NCBI RefSeq assembly: GCF_036898095.1
Contig: NC_090766.1
Coordinates: 38,017,527 to 38,081,526, forward strand
Source of the DNA: Palaemon carinicauda
Taxonomy: Eukaryota; Arthropoda; Malacostraca; Decapoda; Palaemonidae
Length of the DNA: 64,000 bases
Direction of reading: 5' to 3'
Position numbers and translations under genes: made by a program. Below the pieces are notes generated by a model. That model ran no database searches and was not told the DNA's origin. It saw only the letters and a program-made list of their open reading frames with translations. Of the stretch, positions 22,430 through 33,403 are shown piece by piece. The first letter of the stretch is position 1. Each line of letters opens with the position of its first letter.

Positions 22430-22828
22430 TTCCATATCCTTTTAATCTGTCTCTTGAAATGTTTTTTGATATTGTTTTTATGGGTTGTTCGGAAGGCTAA
22501 GAAGCCTTTCGCATCCTGGTTGATTTGGCGGGTGGTCAAAGTCATTTCTTGAGAGCGCCCAGATTAGGGGTTTGATGAGGTCCTGTTGTATGGGTTGCAG
22601 CCCTTGATACTTCAGCTCCTGGGAGTCTGTCAGCATCCTAAGAGGATCGCTGGGCTCCGTGAGGAAGACAGACTTACAAGGCAGAGTAATCGTCTAAGTC
22701 AACTTCCTTACCAGGTACCTATTTATTTTGGTTTTGTTATATTGATAACTGTCAAAATGAAAAAACTCTTAGCTTATACGCTGTAAACATAATTAACTCT
22801 GGTCTCTACCCACCTCCTTGGGTGTGAA
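22430..22828 (+). other. element 2 3' non-coding tail
   Basis: Between the recombinase stop and the internal complementary region. It is strongly conserved with element 3 (31594-31997), including AGGCTAAGAAGCCTTTCGC, CCTAAGAGGATCGC and the GGTCTCTACCCACC stretch. The conservation suggests a shared 3' UTR. No frame of note is present. Confidence 0.6.
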
Positions 22829-22925
22829 TCAGCTATTATATATTCACCGGCTAAGTTAAATATTTAAAAATGATATTTTAATTATAAAATAAATTTTTGA
22901 ATATACTTACCCGGTGAATATATAA
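22829..22925. repeat. element 2 internal complementary region
   Basis: The first half (CAGCTATTATATATTCACCGG to TTAAATATTTAAAAAT) is the complement of the left outer terminus at 16627-16668. The second half (GATATTTTAATTATAAAATA to ACCCGGTGAATATATA) is the complement of the right outer terminus at 23112-23165. The two are fused head to head. In the DIRS-1 model such a region templates end-joining into a circle. Confidence 0.88.
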
Positions 22926-22966
22926 ATTAAATGACCCTCCCTTCCTCCCCAATAGAGACGCAGCGG

Positions 22967-23170
22967 GACGAGAAGAATTGAAGGTTTTGTTTACATACAA
23001 GAGTGCTATCTGGCCGACAGTTGGCGCTGGTGGGCACACCCGCAACCTTCATAGCGATCGCTCGCGAGTTTTTTGAGTTTGTTTTCTGTCGAGCCGCAGA
23101 GTTGCAGCTATTATATATTCACCGGGTAAGTATATTCAAAAATTTATTTTATAATTAAAATATCATTTTT
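22967..23170 (+). repeat. element 2 right inverted terminal repeat
   Basis: 22967-23110 is complementary to the left repeat (AGAATTGAAGGTTTTGTTTA; CTTCATAGCGATCGCTCGCG). The outer ~50 bp instead pairs with the internal complementary region, giving a local hairpin across 22870-23165. Confidence 0.85.
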
Positions 23171-25130
23171 ATTTATTTTTTTCTTTTTGATGGTACAAGA
23201 ATGGTCAGGAGAAAATATCCTGGTATATGGAGAGGCAAGTAAAAGGATCATATCATCATATCGTAATGAACTATTTCTTAAGCAGAGGAGAAAAAGTGTT
23301 TCAGAGATAACTACACTTCACGAAATATCGTTTTAACAGAGGAGTATGGTTAAGGAAGAATGATCAACCCTGTATCATGGTGAGTGAGCTGACAACTGCC
23401 CCATCATGGTATCTTTGTGGTTTTGTTCAGTTGCCGTTAATGATTAATCCTTCGTTTAATGTTTGGATGCTTTGTCTGTGGCTAGAATAAAATCTGTACA
23501 TTGTAGTAGGTGGTAATTGGCTTCAATCATATAAACAGAATGGGCCTCATTTTCAATAGTAGCTTACCATTCTAGGGCTCTACAAGCACTTAATCATTTC
23601 AGATTTGACGACATCTTAAAAAAGTCCTGACGACAGTTAGTTTTGGCTTAGTAATATTTATTTGGGTGTTACTTCTAGTTACTATCAATGTTCTTAAAGA
23701 ATCAGTATATCTTTTATCTTTTACTAGAGGATTTTTTTTCTAAATAAGGTACGGTATTGTAATCTTATTCCCTAACAATTCATTTCTATATTCACCCTAA
23801 GTTCATCTGAATTTCGAACTGAAACCTGCTTTCTTTGATATCTATTATAAAAAATTATATTTCCTCTTTTCCCTTGCTCCCAATTGCCTCACCACTAGTA
23901 TACTATTGGCGAATATTTGGCATTGTATGAAAAGCCTGATGCAACCTTCCGTATGCAAAACCGAGCCTCATTCAACAAACTCTTGACATCACTAATTAAA
24001 GGGAAGGTACAGTTAGAATTAAGTGAACTTCAAGTTAATATAGAAATAATGAATTTTATGAAAATTCTATTCTTTTCTATGAAACTCACCTAAGGTTCAT
24101 CTGACTGATTTCCACATGCTGGAGGAGGGTAAGTGAATGAAAGAGATTACCCATATCAGAAAATATAACTTTAAAGCCAGTTCTTCCTACATGAATTCAA
24201 ATTTTTAGCCTTTGATGAAAATATGATTTCAGCAAAGCTGGAAAACTCTGCTGTTAAAATTATGAGGTGTTAGCAGTTACTGGCAGGCGGCTGGGAAGCC
24301 CCTCCCAACTATTTTCTAAGCGAGTAGCCACTATGATTTTAGCCGCTGATGCCTACTAATGTATTCCTGGTGCATTAATCCTAACTTTCCTGAATTAATT
24401 ATCTTGGCTTTTTAGTGGGTATGAAGTGTATGAACGAGGGAGAAACAGTGTAGACGTGTGGACATGGCCTGGAGTTACCTATTGTAGCTACTGGACATTC
24501 ATGAGCAGGTTGATTTCCATTCCTTTTATCCATACTATAGGGAACATAATTGTCCATAAACATCTCCCTGTGAAGAATGTAGGGAGTGGCCATCCATCTA
24601 GTGACAGGTATGTAGTAGGAGAAGGAAGAAGTAAGTGTCACTCCTCTTCTTTGTGGTCATCCTTGAAAGTCTTAAGAAGTTAACTGGATCTCTTGCTCCT
24701 ACCCCTGGTACTCTCTCATTGGATCCTTCCCTGTCAGCTTCCACTGGTGGAGGTGCAAGGAAGGGCGATGGTCTTAATCACATTGCAGGACAAGATTGTG
24801 AGAGGAAAGTTTGACCTGTTTACCCTAAAGAAACTGGTGGACTGCCTTCTCAATATGAGTCTTTTTAATCCTTTCCAGATTTTGACTATAATGATAATGC
24901 CCTGAGGACATCACAGTATGCTTATCTTTGGATTTGGAAGATAATCTTTCAAGCATAGACTGATGTTGGCTCATGCTGGCTTGTGTGAAGGGATGGCTGT
25001 ACTAATTGCACCTGTGGGCTCTGACCTTGTGTGTGAGGATATTGTTGCCCTGAAACAATGGTTCTCGAGAACTGTCTTGACTTTTGGGACATAAGAAGGA
25101 TGTCCTCTCTGTCCAATTTTCCAAGGAAAG
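23171..25130. other. AT-rich DNA between DIRS elements 2 and 3
   Basis: About 2 kb without a recognisable gene. Frames at 24426-24683 and 24693-24905 are under 90 codons and have no domain I know. The last few hundred bases may be older parts of the hAT relic that follows, but I cannot align them. Confidence 0.45.
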
Positions 25131-25139
25131 TGTACCAGA

Positions 25140-25796
25140 GATATTTTCATGGGATTGGATATAAACTTCATGTGTAGGTATATGCACAGATTGAGCCTGG
25201 ATAATGTTGGTAAATAGGATTAAAAGCTTAGAAACATAATGTACCTTCTCATATAAGTGTTACTCATTCAATTATTTAACGAAAAGCTCTTGCTTGCAAA
25301 GTCGTTATTTCCCAGCTTAAACTTGTTTTTGAAGTAGCCGTGAAAATCATCAAATATGTAAAACTACACCCTTTGAATGCCAGGTTATTAGCTTTCCTAT
25401 GCAAGGACATGAGCTCACACTATAGAGCACTGTTGCTTCACGAAGGTGAAATGGCTTTCTAGAGGAAATGTTTTCACACGGCTGTATCAGCTGAGAAATG
25501 AGAGCCTTCTATTCTTTCTTGATTCTTATTCTGAACTTGGGGCTTTTATGACCTACAGTGAGAGATTAGAAAAGTTAATATATTTAGCATGCATCTTTAA
25601 AATGCCTAATGAATTAAATAATTCCATACAAGGCCCGAACACAGATATTGTGTTCAACAAAATAAATGCATTCTTAAGGAAGCTTGAGCGATGGATCTCA
25701 CAAGCTGAAGAGGGTAACACTGAAATATTCCCTGAAATTGGAGTTTGGAGAGGAAATGAATTACACTATGTCTGGATAATTCATAAGCAATAATAG
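25140..25796 (+). pseudogene. hAT transposase relic (ZBED5/SCAND3-like)
   Basis: Three ordered blocks are readable. The first is CVGICTD followed by RIKSLET (near 25171-25232). The second is KALACKVVISQL with VKIIKYVKLHPLNARLLAFL and SSHYRALLLHEG. After a 1-nt insertion near 25446 comes KWLSRGNVFTRLYQLRNE and on to NAFLRKLERWISQAEEGN. This order is characteristic of the hAT-type transposases domesticated as ZBED5- and SCAND3-like proteins (family knowledge). Stops and frameshifts show it is dead. The last 115-codon frame, 25446-25793, is simply its longest surviving piece. No terminal repeats were found. Confidence 0.75.
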
Positions 25797-25816
25797 TCAA
25801 GCAACTTCAAAATATA

Positions 25817-25995
25817 TTTTTTCAATATTAAACTTAGCCGGTGATTATATAAGCTGCAGCTCTGCTGCCCGACAGAAAAACTCTACGTTCAAAATACGCC
25901 AGCGATCGCTATGCAGGTAGGGGGTGTACATCAACAGCGCCATCTGTCGACCAGGTACTCAGTACTCAATGTAAACACAGAACCAATTTTCTCTC
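25817..25995 (+). repeat. element 3 left inverted terminal repeat
   Basis: The outer part (AATATTAAACTTAGCCGGTG) matches the complement of the internal complementary region. The inner part (GCCAGCGATCGCTATGCAGG, ACAGCGCCATCTGTCG) is complementary to 32136-32290. It keeps the GCGATCGC core seen in element 2 but is otherwise diverged. Confidence 0.85.
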
Positions 25996-26198
25996 TGTCG
26001 TGCCACCGGCAAGACCTACTAACTTCGCTGTTGCTTACTGGATTGGTTTTCACAGATTTTGGTGAAGTACACATTTCTAGTTATTAGCTTTCGCTTTGCA
26101 GAGGTTATCTTCAATACATCCTTGCTTTCTTTTATTGATTTTGGATTATTTGTTGACGACTTTGGATAGATTTTGAATTCCCCTTTGACTAATTCAAG

Positions 26199-28636
26199 AT
26201 GGCTGACCCTTCTCAAGTCCCTAAATACAGAAAGTGTAGTGCTAGGGACTGTTCAAGGCGTCTTCCGAAGGCCTCTATCGATCCGCACACCGTTTGTTCC
26301 AATTGTCGGGATAAAACCTGTCAATTGGAAGATCGATGTGAGGAATGCGTTGGGCTTTCGGAATTCGATTTTCTCGAATTCCTGAAATATTCACGTAGGC
26401 TAGAGAGAGATAGAGTCAGGAGAAGTTCATCTCGCTCCGTTGATATTTCCTCTCCTCATGCCCCACAACCTTTTCCTTCCCCTGTAGTGGTTGCTCCTGA
26501 TCCCCCTTCTAGCACTCAACAACCTTCGATGGCAGATATGATGCGTGCCATCCAGGCTCTGGGTGAGAGAGTCGAGTCATTGGCGAGTGACCGTAACCAA
26601 CTCATGGCAGACGTCAAGGAGTTGAAGGGTAAGAGTGCAGTGGGTAGTGACAAAGTGAGTGGTAGTGTTGTGGAAAGTGTTGTGGATAGTGTTGCGCTTG
26701 AGGGTTCGTCTGTTCGTGCCTGTCGTCCTCCTAGTCCGGGACCTCTTGCAAGCTCCCAAGCCCAGGGGAGAAGCAATGTCGTACGACCAAAGGGTTCGAG
26801 AGGCTTTAATCAGCGAACAGACGTTCCCTCCGTGGTTTCGGACGTATCTATCCAAGATCGTCCCACCCACAAGAAGACGAGAGAGCCCATTTATTCCTCG
26901 TCTGCGGAAGATGTTTCTCGAAAGAAACAATGGACCAAGGTCTCACGGCCTCTTAAACGCAAGTCGGTCCCTTCCGCGCAAGTCCAACGGCCCAGTTGTA
27001 GCCACTGGGTCAGTTCGGACTCGCTGCAGTCTTCCGATGACTGCACACCTCCTAAGAGAGGCAAAGCGGTACCGCATCAGGCAGTAACACTGTCTGTTGC
27101 CGCACCTGCTACTGTAGACCCTAAGTGGTCTTTGCTGCAGACCATGCAGACTCAGTTGACGTCAATAATGCAGGACTTTCGTGCGGAGAAGGTTGACGCT
27201 GCACCAACCGCTAGCCTACAACCACCCACGGTTGTGCGTCCAGTGGACGCTGAGGCTACCTTCTCCCGCACTCCAGCTGTGAGAGTCCCGCCACCCATGC
27301 GTTCCAGTGTACCCTGCCAGCCGCATGTTGACGTTCAGCGACGCACGGAACCTTCCGTTGACGTTCGCGAGTTACAACAACAACCTAAGTTGTTTTGTTT
27401 TGACGCGGTGCGTCAACCTCCGCAACCCAGTGTGGTTACTACTACTCGCCCACAGCAGACTAGACAGTCAGGAGTAGACGCTTTGCGCCCCCGCGCTGCT
27501 ATGGTAGTTGCCAGCTCACAGACTGGGCAACAGTTCCATGACGTTGCGTCCGGTGCAGTCACGCATGCACCCGTGCTGCCGGACTCAGCTGACCAGCCAA
27601 CTCCTACTCCTTTGCCGCTTCCTCCTCAGTATTCAGATGATGGACTCTCTGATGATGACGACGCTGCACACATTGACGACCCGCATACGGACATCGACGA
27701 ACCCAAGACCACGCAACCCTCCTTGGACTTTAGGAAAGTTCTTGCACTGTTCAGGGAGATGTATCCTGATCAGTTTGTTTCTGCGGCCCCACGCTCACCT
27801 CCTTGTGAGTTCGCTTTAGGCACGCAGTCATCCGCGCCTGCCTTTACGAAGCTCGTCCTCGCCCGCTCGTCTAAGAGAGCTTTAAGAGTGCTGGGAGAAT
27901 GGATGCAGTCCAAAAAGCACCTTGGGAAGACAGCATTCACGTTTCCCCCTGCGAAACTCTCTTCCAGATCGAGCGTCTGGTATGCCACGGGAGAAGTTCT
28001 CGGCTTGGGAGTTCCTGCCTCTGCCCAGGGCGACTTCTCAAGCCTAGTAGACTCTCCCCGCAGGCTAGCCATGAGACGCTCCAAGATTTATTGGACTCCT
28101 TCAGACTTAGACCATCTGATGAAAGGAGTGTTCAGAGCCTTCGAGGTTTTTAACTTTTTGGACTGGTGTTTGGGAGCGTTGAGCAGGAAGATCTCCCCTT
28201 CTGACAAGGAAACTTCCATGCTCATTATGTCCTGCATGGACAAGGCCATACGGGACGGTTCCAGTGAGCTTGCGGCTTCGTTCGTTTCCGGGGTCCTCAA
28301 GAAACGGGAAAACCTTTGCTCCTTCTTGTCAGCTGGAGTAACACAGTGTCAGAGATCGGAACTTATGTTTGCTCCTCTCTTAAAGTGCCTTTTCCCAGAA
28401 GAGTTGATAAAGGAGATTGCTGCCTCCTTGATTCAAAAGACACGCATGACCTGGTTGCGTCATCTGCCCGCAAAGCCACCCCTTTGCCTACCGTGTCTAG
28501 ACCCAGGTTGGACACTCCAGCGTCCAGGTTCATTCCGCCCTTTCGTGGCAGAGCCTCCAGCAGAGGAGGTGCTCGTGCCGAAGGGAGACGTGGGAATAAG
28601 AAGAAAGGTACCAAGTCCTTTAAGGGCAGAGTCTGA
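26199..28636 (+). pseudogene. DIRS element 3 gag-like protein, one late frameshift
   Basis: Start at ATG 26199 (MADPSQVPKYRKCSARDC). The Cys/His N-terminus, the basic RRSSSRS segment, a Gln/Pro/Thr-rich middle and the core EVLGLGVPASAQGDFSSLVD are all present. Near 28438 one G is missing compared with element 2 (CAAAAGACAC versus CAGAAGGACAC). The true C-terminus (SSARKATPLP to GTKSFKGRV, stop 28636) is therefore in another frame, and the main frame runs into RT instead. Apart from this base the gene of about 810 codons is intact. Whether the Gag-RT fusion is functional is unknown. Confidence 0.85.
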
Positions 28637-30694
28637 CTGCCACATTCTTCAGACAGCAGTGGGAGCCAGACTCAAGAACTTCTGGCAGTCCTGGGAGAAA
28701 AGGGGCGCAGATGCACAATCTGTGAAGTTGCTCAGAGAAGGGTACAAGATCCCGTTTGTACGCAAACCCCCTCTAGCAACGTCTCCCATCGACCTCTCTC
28801 CCAGGTACAGAGAGGAGGACAAGAGACTAGCTTTGAAGCAAGAGGTGTCCCTCTTACTAGAAAAGGGAGCGGTAGTCAAAGTCCGGGACCATCAATCCCC
28901 GGGCTTCTACAACCGTCTCTTCTTAGTGGTAAAGAAGACAGGAGGGTGGAGGCCGGTGCTAGACGTCAGTGCTCTGAATGTCTTTGTCACAAAGCAGACG
29001 TTCGCCATGGAGACGACAAAGTCTGTTCTAGCAGCGGTCAGGAAGGAAGACTGGATGGTCTCTTTAGACCTAAGGGACGCTTACTTTCACGTCCCCATCC
29101 ACCCAGATTCCCAACCTTTTCTAAGGTTCGTTTACGGGAAGGTTGTCTACCAATTTCAAGCCCTGTGCTTTGGCCTAAGCACGGCTCCTCTTGTCTTTAC
29201 GAAACTGATGAGGAATATTGCCAAATTCCTGCATTTAGCGGACATCAGAGCCTCCCTCTATTTGGACGACTGGCTTCTAAGAGCTGCTTCCAGTCGTCGC
29301 TGTCTGGAGAATCTAAAGTGGACTCTAGATCTGACCAAGGAATTGGGTCTCCTGGTCAATATGGAAAAGTCCCAACTGGTCTCATCCCAAACTATAGTGT
29401 ACTTAGGGATGGAGATTCACAGTCAAGCTTTTCGGGCTTTTCCGTCGGCCCCCAGAACAAGTCAAGCCCAAGGATGCATCCAGAACATGCTAAAGAAGGA
29501 CCGATGTTCAGTCAGACAGTGGATGAGTCTGATAGGGACGCTTTCATCCCTGGAACAGTTCATCGCGTTAGGGAGACTGCACATCCGTCCCCTTCAATTT
29601 CACCTAGCTGTGCACTGGAAAAAGGACAAGACGCTAGAAGCGGTCTCGATCCCCATTTCCGAGAAGATGAAGTCATCACTGACTTGGTGGAAGGACAACA
29701 TCCACCTCAGAGAGGGTCTGCCCCTGGCTGTTCAGACCCCCAACCACGTTCTCTTCTCGGACGCATCGGACACGGGCTGGGGTGCGACATTAGACGGTCG
29801 GGAATGCTCGGGAACTTGGAACTCGAATCAAAGAACGTTACATATCAACTGCAAGGAGCTACTGGCAGTTCATCTGGCCTTGAAAAGCTTCAAGTCCCTC
29901 CTTCTAGGCAAGGTGGTGGAGGTGAACTCAGACAACACCACGGCCTTGGCGTACATCTCCAAACAAGGAGGGACCCATTCTATGACGTTGTACGAGATCG
30001 CAAGGGACCTCCTCACTTGGTCAAGAGATCTAAACCTTTCTCTAGTAACGAGGTTCATTCAAGGCAACATGAATGTCATGGCGGACTGCCTCAGTCGGAA
30101 GGGTCAAATCATCCCAACAGAATGGACCCTACACAAGGATGTGTGCAAGAGACTATGGGCCACATGGGGCCAACCTACCATAGATCTCTTTGCAACCTCG
30201 ATGACCAAGAGGCTCCCAAATTATTGCTCGCCAATCCCGGACCCAGCAGCAGTTCATATAGATGCCTTTCTACTGGATTGGTCCCATCTAGACCTTTATG
30301 CATTCCCCCGTTCAAGATTGTCAACAAGGTACTGCAGAAGTTCGCCTCTCACGAAGGGATAAGGTTGACGTTAGTTGCTCCTATCTGGCCCGCGAGAGAA
30401 TGGTTCACCGAGGTACTTCAATGGCTGGTGGACGTTCCCAGAACTCTTCCTCTAAGAGTGGACCTTCTACGTCAGCCACACGTAAAGAAGGTACACCCAA
30501 GCCTCCACGCTCTTCGTCTGACTGCCTTCAGACTATCGAAAGACTCTCGAGAGCTAGAGGCTTTTCGAAGGAGGCAGCCAGGGCGATTGCTAGAGCAAGG
30601 AGGACATCCACTCTTAGAGTCTACCAGTCGAAGTGGGAAGTCTTCCGAAGCTGGTGCAAGTCGGTATCAGTATCCTCAACCAGTACCTCTGTAA
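28545..30694 (+). pseudogene. DIRS element 3 reverse transcriptase-RNase H, one frameshift
   Basis: Start not fixed. The frame overlaps the gag C-terminus from about 28545. RT shows GGWRPVLDVSALNVF, SLDLRDAYFHVP (motif A) and YLDDWLL. RNase H shows LFSDASDTGWGATL, CKELLAV, NSDNTTALAY and NVMADCLSRK. A 1-nt deletion near 30307 (CCCCCGTTC versus CCCACCATTC in element 2) ends the main frame at 30362. The conserved post-RNase H tail then continues in the frame ending at 30694. All RT and RNase H catalytic residues are kept, so the enzyme core might still be made. Confidence 0.88.
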
Positions 30695-31593
30695 CCCAAA
30701 TAGCTGACTTCCTATTATACCTGAGGAAGGAAAGATCTCTTTCAGCTCCCACAATCAAAGGTTACAGAAGCATGTTGGCAACAGTCTTCCGTCACAGAGG
30801 CTTAGATCTTTCTAACAACAAAGATCTACAGGACCTCCTTAAGTCTTTTGAGACCTCGAAGGAGCGTCGTTTGGTTACACCAGGTTGGAATTTAGACGTG
30901 GTACTAAGATTCCTTATGTCAGAAAGGTTCGAGCCACTACAATCAGCCTCCTTTAAAGATCTCACTTTAAAGACTCTTTTCCTCGTTTGCTTAGCAACAG
31001 CTAAAAGAGTCAGTGAGATACACGCCTTCAGCAGGAACATCGGATTTTCATCTGAAACGGCTACATGTTCTTTACAGCTTGGTTTTCTAGCCAAAAACGA
31101 ACTATCTTCTCGTCCTTGGCCGAAATCGTTCGATATTCCAAGCCTTTCTAATTTGGTTGGAAATGAACTAGAAAGAGTCTTATGCCCTGTTAGAGCTCTT
31201 AAGTTCTATTTAAGACGAACTAAACCTTTACGAGGACAGTCAGAAGCTTTATGGTGTGCTATTAAGAAACCTTCTTTACCTATGTCAAAGAATGCAGTTT
31301 CCTATTATATCAGACTGTTGATACGAGAAGCTCATTCCCATCTGAATGAGGAAGACCATGCTTTGCTGAAGGTAAGGACACATGAAGTTAGAGCTGTCGC
31401 AACTTCAGTGGCCTTTAAACAAAATAGATCTCTGCAGAGTATAATGGATGCAACCTATTGGAGAAGCAAGTCAGTGTTCGCGTCTTTTTATCTTAAAGAT
31501 GTCCAGTCTCTTTACGAGAACTGCTACACCCTGGGACCATTCGTAGCAGCGAGTGCAGTAGTGGGTGAGGGCTCAACCACTACATTCCCCTAA
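30400..31593 (+). CDS. DIRS element 3 tyrosine recombinase, open (397 aa)
   Basis: ATG 30400 (MVHRGTSMAGG) matches the start used for element 2 and gives the same length. The core-binding part has RTSTLRVYQSKWEVFRSW. The catalytic Arg lies in ATAKRVSEIHAFS, H-x-x-R in THEVRAVATSVAF, and Tyr in YWRSKSVFASFYLKD. The 5' end overlaps the RT-RH tail in the -1 frame. The stop is followed by a conserved 3' tail and then the internal complementary region. The reading frame has survived while gag and RT-RH of the same copy carry lesions. Confidence 0.9.
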   Translation: MVHRGTSMAGGRSQNSSSKSGPSTSATRKEGTPKPPRSSSDCLQTIERLSRARGFSKEAARAIARARRTSTLRVYQSKWEVFRSWCKSVSVSSTSTSVTQIADFLLYLRKERSLSAPTIKGYRSMLATVFRHRGLDLSNNKDLQDLLKSFETSKERRLVTPGWNLDVVLRFLMSERFEPLQSASFKDLTLKTLFLVCLATAKRVSEIHAFSRNIGFSSETATCSLQLGFLAKNELSSRPWPKSFDIPSLSNLVGNELERVLCPVRALKFYLRRTKPLRGQSEALWCAIKKPSLPMSKNAVSYYIRLLIREAHSHLNEEDHALLKVRTHEVRAVATSVAFKQNRSLQSIMDATYWRSKSVFASFYLKDVQSLYENCYTLGPFVAASAVVGEGSTTTFP

Positions 31594-31997
31594 TTCCATA
31601 ACCTTTTTTAATCTTTCTCTTGAAATGTTTTTTATTGTTGTTTTTTGGGTTGTCCGGAAGGCTAAGAAGCCTTTCGCATCCTGGTTGATTTGGCGGGTGG
31701 TCAAATTCTTTTCTTGAGAAGCGCCTAGATTAGAGGTTTTGATGAGGTCCTTTAGTATGGGTAGCAACCCTTGATACTTCAGCTCCTAGGAGTCGCTCAG
31801 CATCCTAAGAGGATCGCGAGGCTCAGTAAGGAAGACGTACTTAAAAAGGCAGAGTAATTGTTCAAGTCGACTTCCTTACCAGGTACTTATTTATTTTATG
31901 TTTGTTATTTTGAATAACTGCTAAAATGAAATACAAAATACTTAGCTCATAATAATGTAAACAAGTAATGCTGGTCTCTACCCACCCCCCTGGGTGT
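31594..31997 (+). other. element 3 3' non-coding tail
   Basis: Closely matches the element 2 tail (AGGCTAAGAAGCCTTTCGC, CTGGTTGATTTGGCGGGTGG). It contains no frame of note. It is presumably the 3' UTR of the element transcript. Confidence 0.6.
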
Positions 31998-32095
31998 GAA
32001 TCAGCTTATATAATCACCGGCTAAGTTTAATATTGAAAAATGTTATTTTTATTAATAAAATAAATTTTTGAATATACTTACCCGGTGATTATATA
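31998..32095. repeat. element 3 internal complementary region
   Basis: CAGCTTATATAATCACCGGC to AATATTGAAAAAT is the complement of the left outer end. GTTATTTTTATTAATAAAAT to ACCCGGTGATTATATA is the complement of the right outer end. The junction is near 32042. The arrangement is the same as in element 2, with element-specific sequence changes matched at both ends. Confidence 0.88.
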
Positions 32096-32135
32096 TTAAA
32101 GGACCCTCCCTTCCTCCCCAATAGAGACCCAGTGG

Positions 32136-32343
32136 ACCGAGGAGAAAATTGGTTCTGTGTTTACATTGAGTACTGAGTACCTGCTCGACAGATGGCGCTG
32201 TTGATGTACACCCCCTACCTGCATAGCGATCGCTGGCGTATTTTGAACGTAGAGTTTTTCTGTCGGGCAGCAGAGCTGCAGCTTATATAATCACCGGGTA
32301 AGTATATTCAAAAATTTATTTTATTAATAAAAATAACATTTTT
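32136..32343 (+). repeat. element 3 right inverted terminal repeat
   Basis: Complement of the left repeat through GAAAATTGGTTCTGTGTTTA and GCATAGCGATCGCTGGCG. It ends in the outer segment (ACCGGGTAAGTATATTCAAA) that pairs with the internal complementary region. Confidence 0.85.
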
Positions 32344-32980
32344 CGGAAGAGTTGACTCCAGAACAGCACGATTGAATATAAATGCTATTAATTATCCTGG
32401 AAATCATTAGATTTTAGAAAGATGAGGGTTTTGCAGAAAAAGGATCTGGACCAAATTGAGAGGTTGGGGCTTCCATGAAAACGGTTAACTCTATACTGCT
32501 CTGTGTTCCATTAGAACTCTTACTAGATGGTATATACCAGAATTGCTAGGCAAAACAAAAGAAGGTAGCCTAGGATTCAAGGTTTGGCAGGTTAGGCTAA
32601 GACCACTGTCTCTGCTAGGAGAATTAGTCTTCTCAGACTGCATAGACTTACAAAAATTTTCCATAAATAAGGACAATTGCAACTTAAGAACATCAATAAA
32701 AGCTTCAGAGTCCATTACTAGCTTGAACAACATTTCCATCAATATCTCCACTAGCCTAGTCATCTGTAGATTCTCCCCAGAATTGAAAACTACTTTTTTC
32801 TCATATTTTAGTCCTCACAAACTTGTTTACACAATAGCCTAACATATACTTCTATAAGATTGTTTGGTTTCATCCTGAACATCTAGGATTTAAGTCATAT
32901 TAGCATTCCTGACATGTGACACAAAAGGAATGAGAATCTTTATCCTTTAGCAATAACCTGTGTCAGCAATTGATGCACAA
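32344..32980. other. non-coding DNA between DIRS elements 3 and 4
   Basis: Opposed open frames of 90-99 codons (32491-32842) show no recognisable domain. I see no repeat or RNA gene. Confidence 0.45.
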
Positions 32981-33024
32981 AACAGATTTTGAGCGAAGCG
33001 AAAAATCTATTTTTGGGTGAGGTA

Positions 33025-33350
33025 GCCATGTCGTCCTGATGGAAGTTCCTTCAAAGGTAGCTTCCTAGGTATATTTGACTACAGTGATATATCCCAGAGA
33101 ATTTACCAGAATTCTAACTCCTGGAGCGAATATCCCTTAAAATTTTAAAAAGGGATATCGCGTAATATCAGAGGACGTATTCTTGACACGTCTCATGGCT
33201 ATCTACACCCCCAATAGCGCTTTCACTTCGAGGGGAAAGAGAGGCAAGAATAAGGAGAGTCGTTAAAGAGGCGACACTCCTACTGTACTGTAAATAGTGC
33301 GCCAAATCGCCACCGCGAGGCGCCACCGAGCCATTCTTTGTAGCTTTGTA
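33025..33350 (-). repeat. element 4 3' inverted terminal repeat
   Basis: Complementary to 39686-40015 over about 325 bp with a few percent mismatch. Shared markers are CCTTCAAAGGTAGCTTCCTA, TTCTTGACACGTCTCATGG and AAATAGTGCGCCAAATCGCC. The repeat is much longer than in elements 2 and 3. Confidence 0.9.
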
Positions 33351-33403
33351 GGTGTTGCAGATACAGTACCATAGGGAGGGATTCATTATCCTTTTGTCCA
33401 AAA

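Larger units (their letters stand above)
16627..23170 (+). mobile_element. DIRS retrotransposon, element 2 (nearly complete)
   Basis: A 6.5-kb element with gag, RT-RNase H and tyrosine recombinase in overlapping frames. Inverted terminal repeats lie at about 16627-16806 and 22967-23170, and an internal complementary region at 22829-22925. No target-site duplication is visible, as expected for recombinase-mediated integration. Gag and RT-RH each carry one frame-disrupting indel, whereas the recombinase is open. It is a sibling of element 3, with the same gene order, start context and 3' tail. Confidence 0.92.
25817..32343 (+). mobile_element. DIRS retrotransposon, element 3 (nearly complete)
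   Basis: A 6.5-kb sibling of element 2 with the same architecture. Inverted terminal repeats lie at about 25817-25995 and 32136-32343, and the internal complementary region at 31998-32095. Gag and RT-RH are fused into one long frame, 26199-30362 (1387 codons), by a 1-nt deletion at their overlap. A second 1-nt deletion near 30307 cuts off the RT-RH tail. The recombinase is open. With only two single-base lesions, this is the best-preserved copy in the window. Confidence 0.93.

Noticed and set aside
28946..30300. Upstream two-thirds of the 582-codon frame 28946-30694
   Set aside because: Shadow of the RT-RNase H frame. Only the last ~130 codons, after the 1-nt deletion, are real (the RT-RH tail).
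32491..32842. Opposed 90- and 99-codon frames between DIRS elements 3 and 4
   Set aside because: No recognisable domain or repeat match. The mutually overlapping frames are most simply explained by chance.
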